From positions 726-64,725 of the forward strand of contig NZ_WTUX01000017.1 in assembly GCF_009882975.1 (NCBI RefSeq): DNA of 64,000 nt, in the 5' to 3' direction. The stretch is from Maritimibacter harenae. GTDB taxonomy: Bacteria; Pseudomonadota; Alphaproteobacteria; Rhodobacterales; Rhodobacteraceae. Below the pieces are notes generated by a model. That model did not search any database and was not told the DNA's origin. It saw only the letters and a list, made by a program, of their open reading frames with translations. Below are positions 38,023 to 48,516 of the stretch, one piece after another. The translations under genes and the position numbers were made by a program. Numbering within the stretch: position 1 is the first letter of the stretch; every line of letters begins with the position of its first letter.

Positions 38023-38199
38023 ATGTCCAAGGTCACCAACCTGAACCAGGCCCGCAAGGCACGCGCCCGCGCCGAGAAACGCGCGCAGGGCGACGAGAAT
38101 GCCGCGCGGTTCGGGCGCACCAAGGCCCAGAAGGCCCGCGAGGCAGCCGAGGCCGCGAAGGCACGCAGGACGCTCGACCAGCACCGCAAGGATGACTGA
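38023..38199 (+). CDS. Small basic DUF4169-family protein
   Basis: A 58-aa highly charged protein starting MSKVTNLNQARKARARAEKR. RFGRTKAQKAREAAEAAKARR is in the centre and DQHRKDD at the end. The pattern (VTNLNQARKA, NAARFGRTKA) matches DUF4169, a small family common in Alphaproteobacteria and usually encoded next to a ribbon-helix-helix protein, as here. Its stop overlaps the next start by 8 nt. Function unknown; a nucleic-acid-associated role is conceivable from the charge. Confidence 0.8.
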   Translation: MSKVTNLNQARKARARAEKRAQGDENAARFGRTKAQKAREAAEAAKARRTLDQHRKDD

Positions 38200-38410
38200 C
38201 GCCCGCCCCCGCAAGCACTCGGTGACGCTCCGGGGTCACCGGACCTCGATCTCGCTCGAGGACGAGTTCTGGGACGCGTTCCGCGAGATTGCCGAGGCCC
38301 AGGGCAAGGGAATCAACGAACTCGCCGCCGAGATCGACGAAGCGCGCGGCCTCTCCTCGGGGCTGGGCTCCGCGATCCGGCTCTACGTGCTGCGCCATTA
38401 CCGCGGGTGA
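38192..38410 (+). CDS. Ribbon-helix-helix domain protein
   Basis: A 72-aa protein with the RHH fold: the beta-strand KHSVTLRGHRTSISLED followed by two helices, FWDAFREIAEAQGKGINELAAEIDEA and GLGSAIRLYVLRHYRG. It is similar to a family of short alphaproteobacterial RHH proteins, presumably DNA-binding dimers. The ATG at 38192 overlaps the DUF4169 gene by 8 nt, so the two are translationally coupled. Its last 13 nt overlap the convergent patatin gene. The pairing may hint at a toxin-antitoxin-like arrangement, but nothing else supports that. Confidence 0.82.
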   Translation: MTDARPRKHSVTLRGHRTSISLEDEFWDAFREIAEAQGKGINELAAEIDEARGLSSGLGSAIRLYVLRHYRG

Positions 38411-39294
38411 AGGTCGCAGAGCTCCCGGATTTCCTCTTCCTTGTCCTTGACCATGCGCCGCCCCTCGGCGATCGCCTCGTCGCCGCGAAAGAGCTCAAGG
38501 ACCGTGAGGTCGTCGAAGGCCGCGTCGAGCACCACGTGCGGCGGCTCGCCCGCGAAACGGGCGCGGCGGATCTGCTCGGTCATGATGTCGATCGAGGCGT
38601 TAAGCACCGTGAAGTAATTCGGCGCGTCGCGGCCTGCCTCCGACCCGTTCAATCCCAGCGCCTCCGAGATCGCCGGCGGCAGCATCTCGAGCCAGCTGCC
38701 CGCCTCGTCCTCGCGCGCCTCGTCCTTCCACGCCCGTCCGGGGCGCTTGGCGTTGGGGTTCACGGCGATGATGAACTCGGCCCGCTTGGCGAAGACCGCC
38801 GAGACCGGCACCGGGTTCACCAGCCCGCCGTCGAGCAGCCACATGCCCTCGTGCCAGAGCGGCGTCATCACGCCCGGGATGCCGACCGAGGCGCGCACCG
38901 CCGGGTAGGTCGGGCCCTCGTCGAACCAGATCTCCCGCCCGGTACGCATGTCGGTGGCCACGGCGGTGAACGGGAAGTCGAGGTCCTCCAGCCGCTCGGG
39001 CACGCCGATGTCCGCCAGCATCCGGGTGATTTCCTGCGCCTCGACCAGCCCGCCCTTGAAGCGCGGGTCGATGAGGCCGAGGAACCGGCGCGGCGTGAGT
39101 TCGCCCACCCATTGCTTCAGCGCGTCGAGCTTGCCCGAGGCCCAGGCGACGCCCACCAGCGCCCCCATCGACGTCCCCGCGATCACGCCGGGGCGCACGC
39201 CGATCCGGTCGAGCTCTTCCAGCACGCCGATATGGCACCAGCCCCGCGCGCCGCCCGAGCCGAGCGCCAGCCCGATCACCGGCTCATGTCCCAT
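38398..39294 (-). CDS. Patatin-like phospholipase (RssA type)
   Basis: A 298-aa lipid acyl hydrolase. The oxyanion-hole motif GSGGARG is near residue 11, the nucleophile elbow GTSMG near residue 42, and the catalytic aspartate in DGGLVNPVPV near residue 160, giving the Ser-Asp dyad of bacterial patatins. The start at 39294 (MGHEPVIGLALGSGGARG) is chosen over the longer frame to 39435 because homology begins there. It is convergent with the RHH gene. It may act on membrane phospholipids; the substrate is not inferable. Confidence 0.88.
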   Translation of the reverse strand: MGHEPVIGLALGSGGARGWCHIGVLEELDRIGVRPGVIAGTSMGALVGVAWASGKLDALKQWVGELTPRRFLGLIDPRFKGGLVEAQEITRMLADIGVPERLEDLDFPFTAVATDMRTGREIWFDEGPTYPAVRASVGIPGVMTPLWHEGMWLLDGGLVNPVPVSAVFAKRAEFIIAVNPNAKRPGRAWKDEAREDEAGSWLEMLPPAISEALGLNGSEAGRDAPNYFTVLNASIDIMTEQIRRARFAGEPPHVVLDAAFDDLTVLELFRGDEAIAEGRRMVKDKEEEIRELCDLHPR

Positions 39295-39447
39295 GCGATC
39301 CCTCCTTCGTCTCCTTCGACCGCCATTCGGCGATGCCGCCCGTGATGATATCATCACGTTAACGGGAACGACTCGCCCGCGCACGGGCGGAATTGAACCA
39401 ATCCGTCCGGGCACACGTTTTCCGTTCAAAAACAAGGAGCACAGATC

Positions 39448-40176
39448 ATGCGTGCATTATCCATCCTGCTTTTCGTCGCGGCCGTGGCCTTTGCCCTCGG
39501 CCCCTTCACGACGCCGGGCTTCGGCGGCTTCGACCCGAACCTCTACCCAAACCCGCAGACCGATCCGCCGGTGCAGCCCGCGGGCTATGCCTTCGCGATC
39601 TGGGGGCCGATCTACCTGTGGCTGGTGATTTCGACCGGCTTCGGGCTGTTCAAGCGTCACGACGACCCGGACTGGAACCGGCACCGCCTGCCCCTGCTCA
39701 TCTCGTTGGTGATCGGCGCGGCCTGGTTGCCGGTCGCGATGGTGTCGCCGATCTGGGCGACGATCCTGATCTTCGCGATGCTGTTCACCGCCGCCATAGC
39801 GCTCGCGCGCGCCCCGGCCCGGGACCGTTGGCTCGGCAAGGCGCCGATCGCCTTCTACGCCGGCTGGCTCACGGCGGCGAGCTATGCCTCGCTGGGTCTC
39901 ACCGGCGCCGGGTTCGAGATCGCCTACGGCGAAGTGACCTGGGCCTATATCGGCATCGTTCTTGCCTTCGCCACCGCGCTCGTGGTGCACGGGATGCGGC
40001 GCGATGAGCCGATCTACTTCCTCTCGACGGTCTGGGCGCTGGTCGCCATCGCCGTGAAGAACTGGGGCGACGTGCAGACGGTCGCCTGGCTGGCGCTCGC
40101 GGGCGCGGGGCTTCTTGCCATCATCATGGTGGCAGAGTTCATCCGCTTCCGCCCGGCGCGCACCGGCGCGGCCTGA
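39448..40176 (+). CDS. TspO-like (tryptophan-rich sensory protein) membrane protein
   Basis: A 242-aa protein with seven or so hydrophobic segments. The first is a signal-anchor (MRALSILLFVAAVAFALGPF). FAIWGPIYLWLV resembles the tryptophan-rich W-x-P-x-Y signature of TspO/MBR proteins, and AWLPVAMVSPIW, FYAGWLTAASYASLGLTG and AIAVKNWGDVQTVAW also fit. It is longer than classical TspO (about 160 aa), as in a subgroup annotated the same way. A good AAGGAG precedes the ATG. Ligand and role are unknown; convergent with the NUDIX gene. Confidence 0.72.
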   Translation: MRALSILLFVAAVAFALGPFTTPGFGGFDPNLYPNPQTDPPVQPAGYAFAIWGPIYLWLVISTGFGLFKRHDDPDWNRHRLPLLISLVIGAAWLPVAMVSPIWATILIFAMLFTAAIALARAPARDRWLGKAPIAFYAGWLTAASYASLGLTGAGFEIAYGEVTWAYIGIVLAFATALVVHGMRRDEPIYFLSTVWALVAIAVKNWGDVQTVAWLALAGAGLLAIIMVAEFIRFRPARTGAA

Positions 40177-40562
40177 TCAGCCGAGCGCGAGCCTGAGCAC
40201 CCCGTCCACGTCCCGGCTCATCGGCCGGGACCGCGCCAGGACTTCGTGTGCGGGGACCCATTCGGCGGCGGAGACGTCATCGGCCGGTGCGGGTGTCCCG
40301 GTGACGTAGGAACACAGGTGCGCGTGCAGGTCGAAGGCGAAGCCCTCCTGGCGCACCTCGATCAGCGTGAGCGCGCGCGACGGGCGCGCCTCGACCCCGG
40401 TCTCTTCCCGCAATTCCCGGATGGCGGCCTCGGCCGGCGCTTCGCCGGGCTCGACCCGCCCGCCGGGATAGCCCCAGAGCCCCGCGTCAGGCGGGTTGCG
40501 GCGACGCACGAGCAGCACGTGGTCGCGATGCACCACGACCGCGAGCGCCGCGTCGACGACCG

Positions 40563-40566
<4 letters not shown>
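40177..40566 (-). CDS. NUDIX hydrolase
   Basis: A 129-aa single-domain NUDIX protein with an intact Nudix box in [24 protein letters not shown] (about residues 34-57, metal-binding REETG). It lies immediately after uvrA with a 4-nt overlap, so it is co-expressed with this SOS-regulated gene. MutT-like removal of damaged nucleotides would fit, but the sequence does not define the substrate. Confidence 0.9.
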
Positions 40567-43421
<2,855 letters not shown>

Positions 43422-43804
43422 TTCACACCTCGGGAGGGACGCCCCAATAGATAAGGCAAACATGGCGAGGCGCAAACCGAAAATGCGAACGAAGTGTGAA
43501 CACGGCGTTCCGGCGGCGTGCCTCGGCAAGGACCTGCTCTCCCCCTACGCGCAGCCCCCGGGTCTGGATCCATTGCACCCGGGACGGCCAAGCCTCTGTC
43601 TTCGTTCGGTCCCGCCGCGCGCCCTGCCCGGTCGCGGCCATCCCACGCCGCTCCCGGCAGCCGCCGGATCGCCCCCGCGCGCACCGGGTTCACGCGCGAA
43701 GTTGTGACCGGAGCGGCGGTTTTCCCCGCCCCGTGCGGCGGGGTCTTGTCATATGCATTTTTACGAATATATTTGCGTCAACCACGAACAAGAGGACATG
43801 TTCC
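43422..43804. other. Divergent intergenic region between uvrA and the rhodanese gene
   Basis: About 380 bases without a gene. It contains the LexA box of uvrA near its left end, a CCCCGCC/GGCGGGG hairpin at 43724-43743, and then an AT-rich stretch (43745-43785) that stands out against the high-GC background and is a likely promoter of the rhodanese gene. Open frames through it are shadows. Confidence 0.6.
43487..43501 (-). promoter_or_regulatory. LexA (SOS) box of uvrA
   Basis: GAACGAAGTGTGAAC on the plus strand (GTTC-N7-GTTC on the coding strand) is a perfect match to the alphaproteobacterial LexA operator, a direct repeat spaced by seven bases. It lies 66 nt upstream of the uvrA start, the right place to repress the uvrA-NUDIX pair until DNA damage. 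Confidence 0.85.
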
Positions 43805-44167
43805 ATGTTGAAAGCAATGTTTGGAGGGCACACCATGCCCGCAATGAGTGCCAAGGACGCCGTCGAACGCGCGGCGAAGGGCGAAGTGACCGTCGTCGAC
43901 GTGCGCGACGCCAACGAACTCGCCGTTTCCGGCAAGGCGAAGGGCGCGGTGCACATGCCGCTCGCGACCCTGCGCATGCAGGCCGACCCGCGCAGCCCGG
44001 ATTTCCACCCGGCGCTCAAGGACGGAAAGCCCATCGCGGTCTACTGCGCCTCGGGCGGGCGTTCGTCGATGGCCGCGCAGGTGTTCCAGGGCTTCGGCCA
44101 CGACGTGTCGAACATCGGCGGCCTGGGCCATTGGCAGATGGCCGGCGGCGAAGTCGAACGCGCCTGA
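43805..44167 (+). CDS. Rhodanese-like sulfurtransferase
   Basis: A 120-aa single-domain rhodanese. VTVVDVRDANELAVSGKAKGAVHMPLATL leads to the active-site loop YCASGGRSSMAAQVF with the catalytic Cys81, and ends GGLGHWQMAGGEVERA. It transfers sulfane sulfur. An AGAGGA about 8 nt before the ATG decides the start; a downstream ATG at residue 5 is possible. It is transcribed alone, divergent from uvrA, and ends in a strong bidirectional terminator. Confidence 0.9.
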   Translation: MLKAMFGGHTMPAMSAKDAVERAAKGEVTVVDVRDANELAVSGKAKGAVHMPLATLRMQADPRSPDFHPALKDGKPIAVYCASGGRSSMAAQVFQGFGHDVSNIGGLGHWQMAGGEVERA

Positions 44168-44190
44168 GCGCGCCACGCAACCGCACATGA

Positions 44191-44216
44191 AAACGGGGGC
44201 CGAGCGGCCCCCGTTT
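44191..44216. terminator. Bidirectional terminator between the rhodanese gene and lpdA
   Basis: AAACGGGGGCC and GGCCCCCGTTT form a perfect 11-bp stem around a GAGC loop. The A and T runs at its base let it work for the rightward rhodanese gene and the leftward lpdA gene. Confidence 0.9.
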
Positions 44217-44239
44217 CGCGTTTCAGGATCGCGGTCCGA

Positions 44240-45634
44240 TCAGAAGTGGATCGCGCGCCCGTAAGCGTCCAGCACGCTCTCGTGCATCATCTCCGACAGC
44301 GTCGGATGCGGGAAGACCGAGGCCATGAGGTCTTCTTCCGTGGTCTCGAGCTGGCGGCCCACGACGTAGCCCTGGATGAGCTCGGTCACCTCGGCCCCGA
44401 CCATGTGGGCGCCCAGAAGCTCGCCGGTCTTGGCGTCGAAGATCGTCTTCACCAGCCCCTCCGGTTCGCCAAGCGCGATGGCCTTGCCGTTGCCGATGAA
44501 GGGGAACTTGCCGACCTTGATCTCGTAGCCCAGCTCCTTGGCCTTTGCCTCGGTGTAGCCCACGCTGGCGACCTGGGGGTTGCAGTACGTGCAGCCCGCG
44601 ATGCTTTCGGGCTTGACCGGGTGCGCATGCTGGCCCGCGATCAGCTCGGCCACCATGACGCCCTCGTGGCTCGCCTTGTGGGCCAACCAGGGCGCGCCGG
44701 CGATGTCGCCGATGGCATAGACGCCGTCGACGCCCGTGCGGCAGTATTCGTCGGTGACGACATGGGTGCGGTCCACCTTGACCCCGAGCTCTTCGAGCCC
44801 GAGCCCCTCGACATTGCCGACGATGCCCACGGCCGAGATCACGGTATCGAACTCTTCGGTCTCGGTCTTGCCGTCCTTCTCGATATGCGCGGTGACCTTG
44901 CCCTTGCCGCGGTCCAGCTTCTTGACCGTCGACTTCTCGCGGATCTTCATGCCCTGCTTCTCGAACTGCTTCTTGGCGAAGGCCGAGATCTCGGCGTCCT
45001 CCACCGGCAGCACGCGGTCCATGACCTCGACCACCGTCGTGTCGGCGCCGAGCGTGTTGAAGAAGCTCGCGAACTCGATCCCGATTGCGCCCGAGCCGAT
45101 GACGAGCAGCTTCTTGGGCATCCGCACCGGCTTCAGCGCGTCCTTGTAGGTCCAGACGAGATCGCCGTCGGCCTCGAGCCCCGGCAGCTGGCGTGCACGG
45201 GCGCCGGTGGCGAGGATGATGTTCTTGGCGGTAAGCTCCTCGGTCCCCTTGTCGGTCTTGACCGAAACCTTGCCCTTGGCCGGGACCGACCCCTCGCCCA
45301 TGAAGACCGTCACCTTGTTCTTCTTGAGCAGGTGCTGGACCCCGGAGGAGAGCTGCTTGGCCACCCCGCGCGAACGGTCCACGACCTTGCCCAGGTCGAA
45401 GTCGGGCTTCTCGACGGACAGGCCGAAATCCTTGGCCCGGTGCATCAGGTGGAAGACTTCCGCGGTGCGCAGGAGCGCCTTGGTCGGGATGCAGCCCCAG
45501 TTGAGGCAGATGCCGCCCAGATGATCGCGCTCGACCACCGCGGTCTTGAGCCCGAGTTGCGCGGCGCGGATCGCGGCGACGTAGCCGCCCGGGCCGGAAC
45601 CGACCACGATCACGTCAAAGCTGGTGTCAGCCAT
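44240..45634 (-). CDS. lpdA: Dihydrolipoyl dehydrogenase (E3)
   Basis: A 464-aa FAD/NAD disulfide reductase, the E3 component of pyruvate or 2-oxoglutarate dehydrogenase complexes. It has the FAD motif GSGPGGY at residues 12-18, the redox pair Cys43/Cys48 in GGICLNWGCIPTK, the NAD-binding GSGAIGIEFASFF, and a catalytic His-Glu in HPTLSEMMHE near the C-terminus. GAGGGAG lies before the ATG. It is isolated from other complex genes; the terminators on both sides suggest a single-gene unit. Confidence 0.95.
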   Translation of the reverse strand: MADTSFDVIVVGSGPGGYVAAIRAAQLGLKTAVVERDHLGGICLNWGCIPTKALLRTAEVFHLMHRAKDFGLSVEKPDFDLGKVVDRSRGVAKQLSSGVQHLLKKNKVTVFMGEGSVPAKGKVSVKTDKGTEELTAKNIILATGARARQLPGLEADGDLVWTYKDALKPVRMPKKLLVIGSGAIGIEFASFFNTLGADTTVVEVMDRVLPVEDAEISAFAKKQFEKQGMKIREKSTVKKLDRGKGKVTAHIEKDGKTETEEFDTVISAVGIVGNVEGLGLEELGVKVDRTHVVTDEYCRTGVDGVYAIGDIAGAPWLAHKASHEGVMVAELIAGQHAHPVKPESIAGCTYCNPQVASVGYTEAKAKELGYEIKVGKFPFIGNGKAIALGEPEGLVKTIFDAKTGELLGAHMVGAEVTELIQGYVVGRQLETTEEDLMASVFPHPTLSEMMHESVLDAYGRAIHF

Positions 45635-45710
45635 CGAATTCTCCCTCGCGAAAAAGTAGTTTACCTTTAAACTATTTCCGCAGGCGCTTCAATCGCCGCA
45701 GAAAACCGTG

Positions 45711-45743
45711 CAAAAACAACGCCCGGCGGCAGAACCACCGGGC
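45711..45743 (-). terminator. Rho-independent terminator of the DUF924 gene
   Basis: On the minus strand GCCCGGTGG and CCGCCGGGC form a 9-bp stem (one G-U pair) at 45721-45743, followed by GTTGTTTTTG, 32 nt past the stop codon. Confidence 0.8.
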
Positions 45744-45774
45744 CCTGTCACCCTAGTCGATTCGGATCGCCCGG

Positions 45775-46347
45775 TCAGGCGGACATTTCCCGCAGCATCG
45801 CGCCGTAGCCACCCTCGGCCACGAAGGCCGCCTCGGGGCCGGTGGTTTCGCGCGACAGCGCCTCGTTGCGGTAGGGGAAGCGGCCGAAGCGGCGGATCAC
45901 CTCGCGGTGGACCTTCGCGTGCAACAGGTTCTGCTTGCCGGTCTCCGGCATCCGCGTGAGCATCAGGCGCACGCAGCGGTCCTGGTCGATCAGGCTCTCG
46001 GAATGCATGAGCGGCATGTAGAAGAACTGGCGGGCCGGCTCGTCGATCTTCATGTCCCAATGCTTGTCGATCGCGCATTTCGCGGCCGCCAGCGCCACCC
46101 GGTCCGTGGCGAAGGCCTTGCCCTGCCCCCGGAACATGTTGCGCGGAAACTGGTCCATGAGAATGATGTAGGCGAGCGTGCCACTGGGATAGGTCAGCCA
46201 GAGCGAATAGGCGCCGTCGGTCGCCTCGCGCCAGGCTTCACCAAATCTCTCGGTGATCTCGCGGTCCAGCTCGTCGGAGCCTTCGTACCAGCCCTTCGGC
46301 CCGACCTCGTCCAGCCAGAAGCTCAGTATCTCTTCGGGTTTGGCCAT
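45775..46347 (-). CDS. DUF924 family protein
   Basis: A 190-aa all-helical protein. It starts MAKPEEILSFWLDEVGPKGWYEGSDELDREI. The family-defining YIILMDQFPRNMFRGQGKAFATD lies near residue 65, FYMPLMHSESL near 110 and the end is GYGAMLREM. DUF924 proteins have a tetratricopeptide-like helical fold and no established reaction. The ATG at 46347 is chosen because the family starts there; the longer frame reaches 46368. It is followed by its own terminator. Confidence 0.88.
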   Translation of the reverse strand: MAKPEEILSFWLDEVGPKGWYEGSDELDREITERFGEAWREATDGAYSLWLTYPSGTLAYIILMDQFPRNMFRGQGKAFATDRVALAAAKCAIDKHWDMKIDEPARQFFYMPLMHSESLIDQDRCVRLMLTRMPETGKQNLLHAKVHREVIRRFGRFPYRNEALSRETTGPEAAFVAEGGYGAMLREMSA

Positions 46348-46424
46348 CGTACCCTCCTCGGCCGTCACCTGTCCTCAAGATCGACGCTTGCAAAATTTCT
46401 ACATCGTATCAAGCGGACTCCGCG

Positions 46425-47735
46425 TCAACGCATTGTCGATGACGCATGTGTGTCTTCGGTGTCGGGTTCCGCGGCTTCCGCCTCGTTCGCCTCGGCCACT
46501 TCCTCCAGCGCGTCGGCGTAGTACTCGGTCGCGAGCTCCATCGCGACCGGGGAGGTCTGGCTGAAGACCGGGGCGTAGCTCGCGGTCTCGTCGACCGGCA
46601 CCGACGGACGCCGCGTGGTGCGCCACAGGCCATAGAGCATCACCGCGGTGCACAGCACGGCCAGCACGACGAAGAACCCCTGCGAGCCCAGGGGTCCCAT
46701 GATCCAGCCGACGGCCAGCGGGCCGGCGATGGCGCCGATGCCGTTGAGGAACATCAGACCTGCCGCCCCGGACGCCATGTCCTCGTTGTCGAGGAAGTCG
46801 TTGGTGTGCGCGATCAGCAGGCCGTAGAGCGGCCCCAGCATCCCGCCGATGAAGAAGGCCGCGGTCAGGAGCAGCACGAACTGCGGCAGGAGCCACCCGG
46901 CCAGCGACGCGGCGATCGCCACCGCGGCCGCGCCGATGATGACGAGCCGCCGGTCCACGCGGTCGGACACGAAGCCGATCGGCACCTGCAGCACCAGCCC
47001 GCCTACGTAGAACATCGCAACGAAGAGCGACAGCTGCGACACCGGAAGCCCGGCCTCGGTGCCATAGACACCGGCCATGCCGAACACGGCCGCGTTCGCC
47101 CCGCCCACGAGTATCATGCCCACGGCCCCCAGCGGCGAATTGCGGAAGAGATCGCGCAGCGTCATGCGCCGCGCCGTGTCGAAGGCGGGCGTGGGCGAGA
47201 TCGACAGGAGGATCGGCGCGAAGGAGATCGACACCAGCACGGAGGGCAGGATGAAGAGAATGAAGCCCGACGGATCGCCCACGGCCACGAGGCCCTGCGC
47301 CGCGATCACGCCGATCATCTGCACGATGAGGTAGAGCGCCAGCGACGTGCCCCGCGTTTCGTTCGTCGCCTGGTTGTTGAGCCAGCTCTCGGCGGTCACG
47401 TAGACGCCGGAAAAGCAGAAGCCCACGAACAGGCGCAGCGCCGACCACGCGATCGGGTCGGTCAGCGTGGGATAGAGGATCAGCACCGCCGAGATGAACG
47501 AACACAGCGCGGCGAACACCCGCACGTGGCCCACCCGCCGGATCAGCTCGGGTGCAAGGCGCGAACCGAACAGGAAGCCCACGAAGTAGCTCGACATGAC
47601 GATGGACATCTCGAAGGTCGAAAAGCCCTCGATGCCGCCACGAATACCCAGGAGCGTGCCCTGGATACCGTTACCGACCATCAGAAACATGATCCCGAGC
47701 AACAGGGCCCAGGAGTTGCCAAGTACCTGAATCAT
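46425..47735 (-). CDS. MFS transporter (YcaD-like)
   Basis: A 436-aa protein with 12 hydrophobic segments. GIRGGIEGFSTFEMSIVMSSYFVGFLFGSRL in the first pair and the loop motif GFVSDRVDRRLVIIG between TM8 and TM9 are typical of the YcaD subgroup. The C-terminal tail is long and acidic (LEEVAEANEAEAAEPDTEDTHA). The substrate is unknown. It lies 87 nt beyond the regulator gene on the same strand, and a control link is possible but not shown. Confidence 0.85.
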   Translation of the reverse strand: MIQVLGNSWALLLGIMFLMVGNGIQGTLLGIRGGIEGFSTFEMSIVMSSYFVGFLFGSRLAPELIRRVGHVRVFAALCSFISAVLILYPTLTDPIAWSALRLFVGFCFSGVYVTAESWLNNQATNETRGTSLALYLIVQMIGVIAAQGLVAVGDPSGFILFILPSVLVSISFAPILLSISPTPAFDTARRMTLRDLFRNSPLGAVGMILVGGANAAVFGMAGVYGTEAGLPVSQLSLFVAMFYVGGLVLQVPIGFVSDRVDRRLVIIGAAAVAIAASLAGWLLPQFVLLLTAAFFIGGMLGPLYGLLIAHTNDFLDNEDMASGAAGLMFLNGIGAIAGPLAVGWIMGPLGSQGFFVVLAVLCTAVMLYGLWRTTRRPSVPVDETASYAPVFSQTSPVAMELATEYYADALEEVAEANEAEAAEPDTEDTHASSTMR

Positions 47736-47822
47736 CGCGCGCTCCTTGCGATCAGTGCCAATCGCCTAGCAGCCCCCGCGCCGGGATGCGAGCCTTGTGC
47801 GCGCCCTCGGCGGCAAATCCCG

Positions 47823-48452
47823 TCAGAGGGACGTCACCCACAGGATCGTCGCGTCCTCCGGGCTGGTCGAGATCACGTTGTGCCCCATCGACGCGTCGTA
47901 ATAGGCGCTGTCGCCCCGGCGCATGTCGACGGGCTCGTAGAACTCGGTGATGAAACGGATCTCACCGGTGAGGACGTAGAGGAATTCCTCGCCATCGTGG
48001 CGCACCCAGCCGTCGAATTCGTCGAAGCTGCGCGCACGCACGCGGGCGCGGTAGGGCAGCATGGATTTCTTGGTCAGGGCCCCTGCCAGCAATTCGTGTT
48101 CGTAGGTCGCCGTGGGATGGGCCTGCCCCTCGCCGCTCTTGGTCACCGTCATGCGCCCCGACACGCGCGGGTCCTCGGGCGGGGTGAAGAGCTGCGGGAC
48201 CGAGATCTCGAGCCCCACCGCCAGCTTCTTCAACGCCTCGAAGGTCGGCGACATCTGGCCGTTCTCGATCTTGGACAGGGTCGAACGGGCAAGCCCCGCC
48301 TGCGTCGCGGCCTGTTCAAGCGTCCAGCCGCGCGACTTGCGCAGTTCGCGCACGCGCTCCCCCAGGTCGAGCGGCTGGGGATCGGGCGCCGTGCCGCCGC
48401 TTTCGCGGGCCAGCCGGATCAGGCTGGGGATCTTGGGGTCGGTGTCGGTCAT
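47823..48452 (-). CDS. XRE-family regulator with C-terminal cupin domain
   Basis: A 209-aa transcription factor. The HTH (LGERVRELRKSRGWTLEQAATQAGLARSTLSKIENGQMSPTFEALKKLA) lies at about residues 28-80. A cupin sensor domain follows (about 100-209, with GEEFLYVLTGEIRF and MRRGDSAYYDASMGHNV). Such proteins often regulate a neighbouring transport or catabolic gene in response to a small ligand. The ATG at 48452 is chosen because homology starts there. It is divergent from the acyl-CoA ligase gene, 64 nt away, so shared operator control is plausible. Confidence 0.88.
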   Translation of the reverse strand: MTDTDPKIPSLIRLARESGGTAPDPQPLDLGERVRELRKSRGWTLEQAATQAGLARSTLSKIENGQMSPTFEALKKLAVGLEISVPQLFTPPEDPRVSGRMTVTKSGEGQAHPTATYEHELLAGALTKKSMLPYRARVRARSFDEFDGWVRHDGEEFLYVLTGEIRFITEFYEPVDMRRGDSAYYDASMGHNVISTSPEDATILWVTSL

Positions 48453-48516
48453 GCGATGTATTAGGCGCGAATGGTGCCCTATTGCAACTGCGCGCACGGC
48501 GGGACTAGGTGTCGCC

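Noticed and set aside
38192-38410. Toxin-antitoxin module made of the DUF4169 and RHH genes
   Set aside because: RHH proteins are often antitoxins, but the partner has no toxin fold or catalytic residues and precedes the RHH gene; context is insufficient.
46446-48464. 672-aa plus-strand frame opposite the MFS and regulator genes
   Set aside because: Low-complexity antisense frame without protein-like patterns, typical of GC-rich third-position bias.
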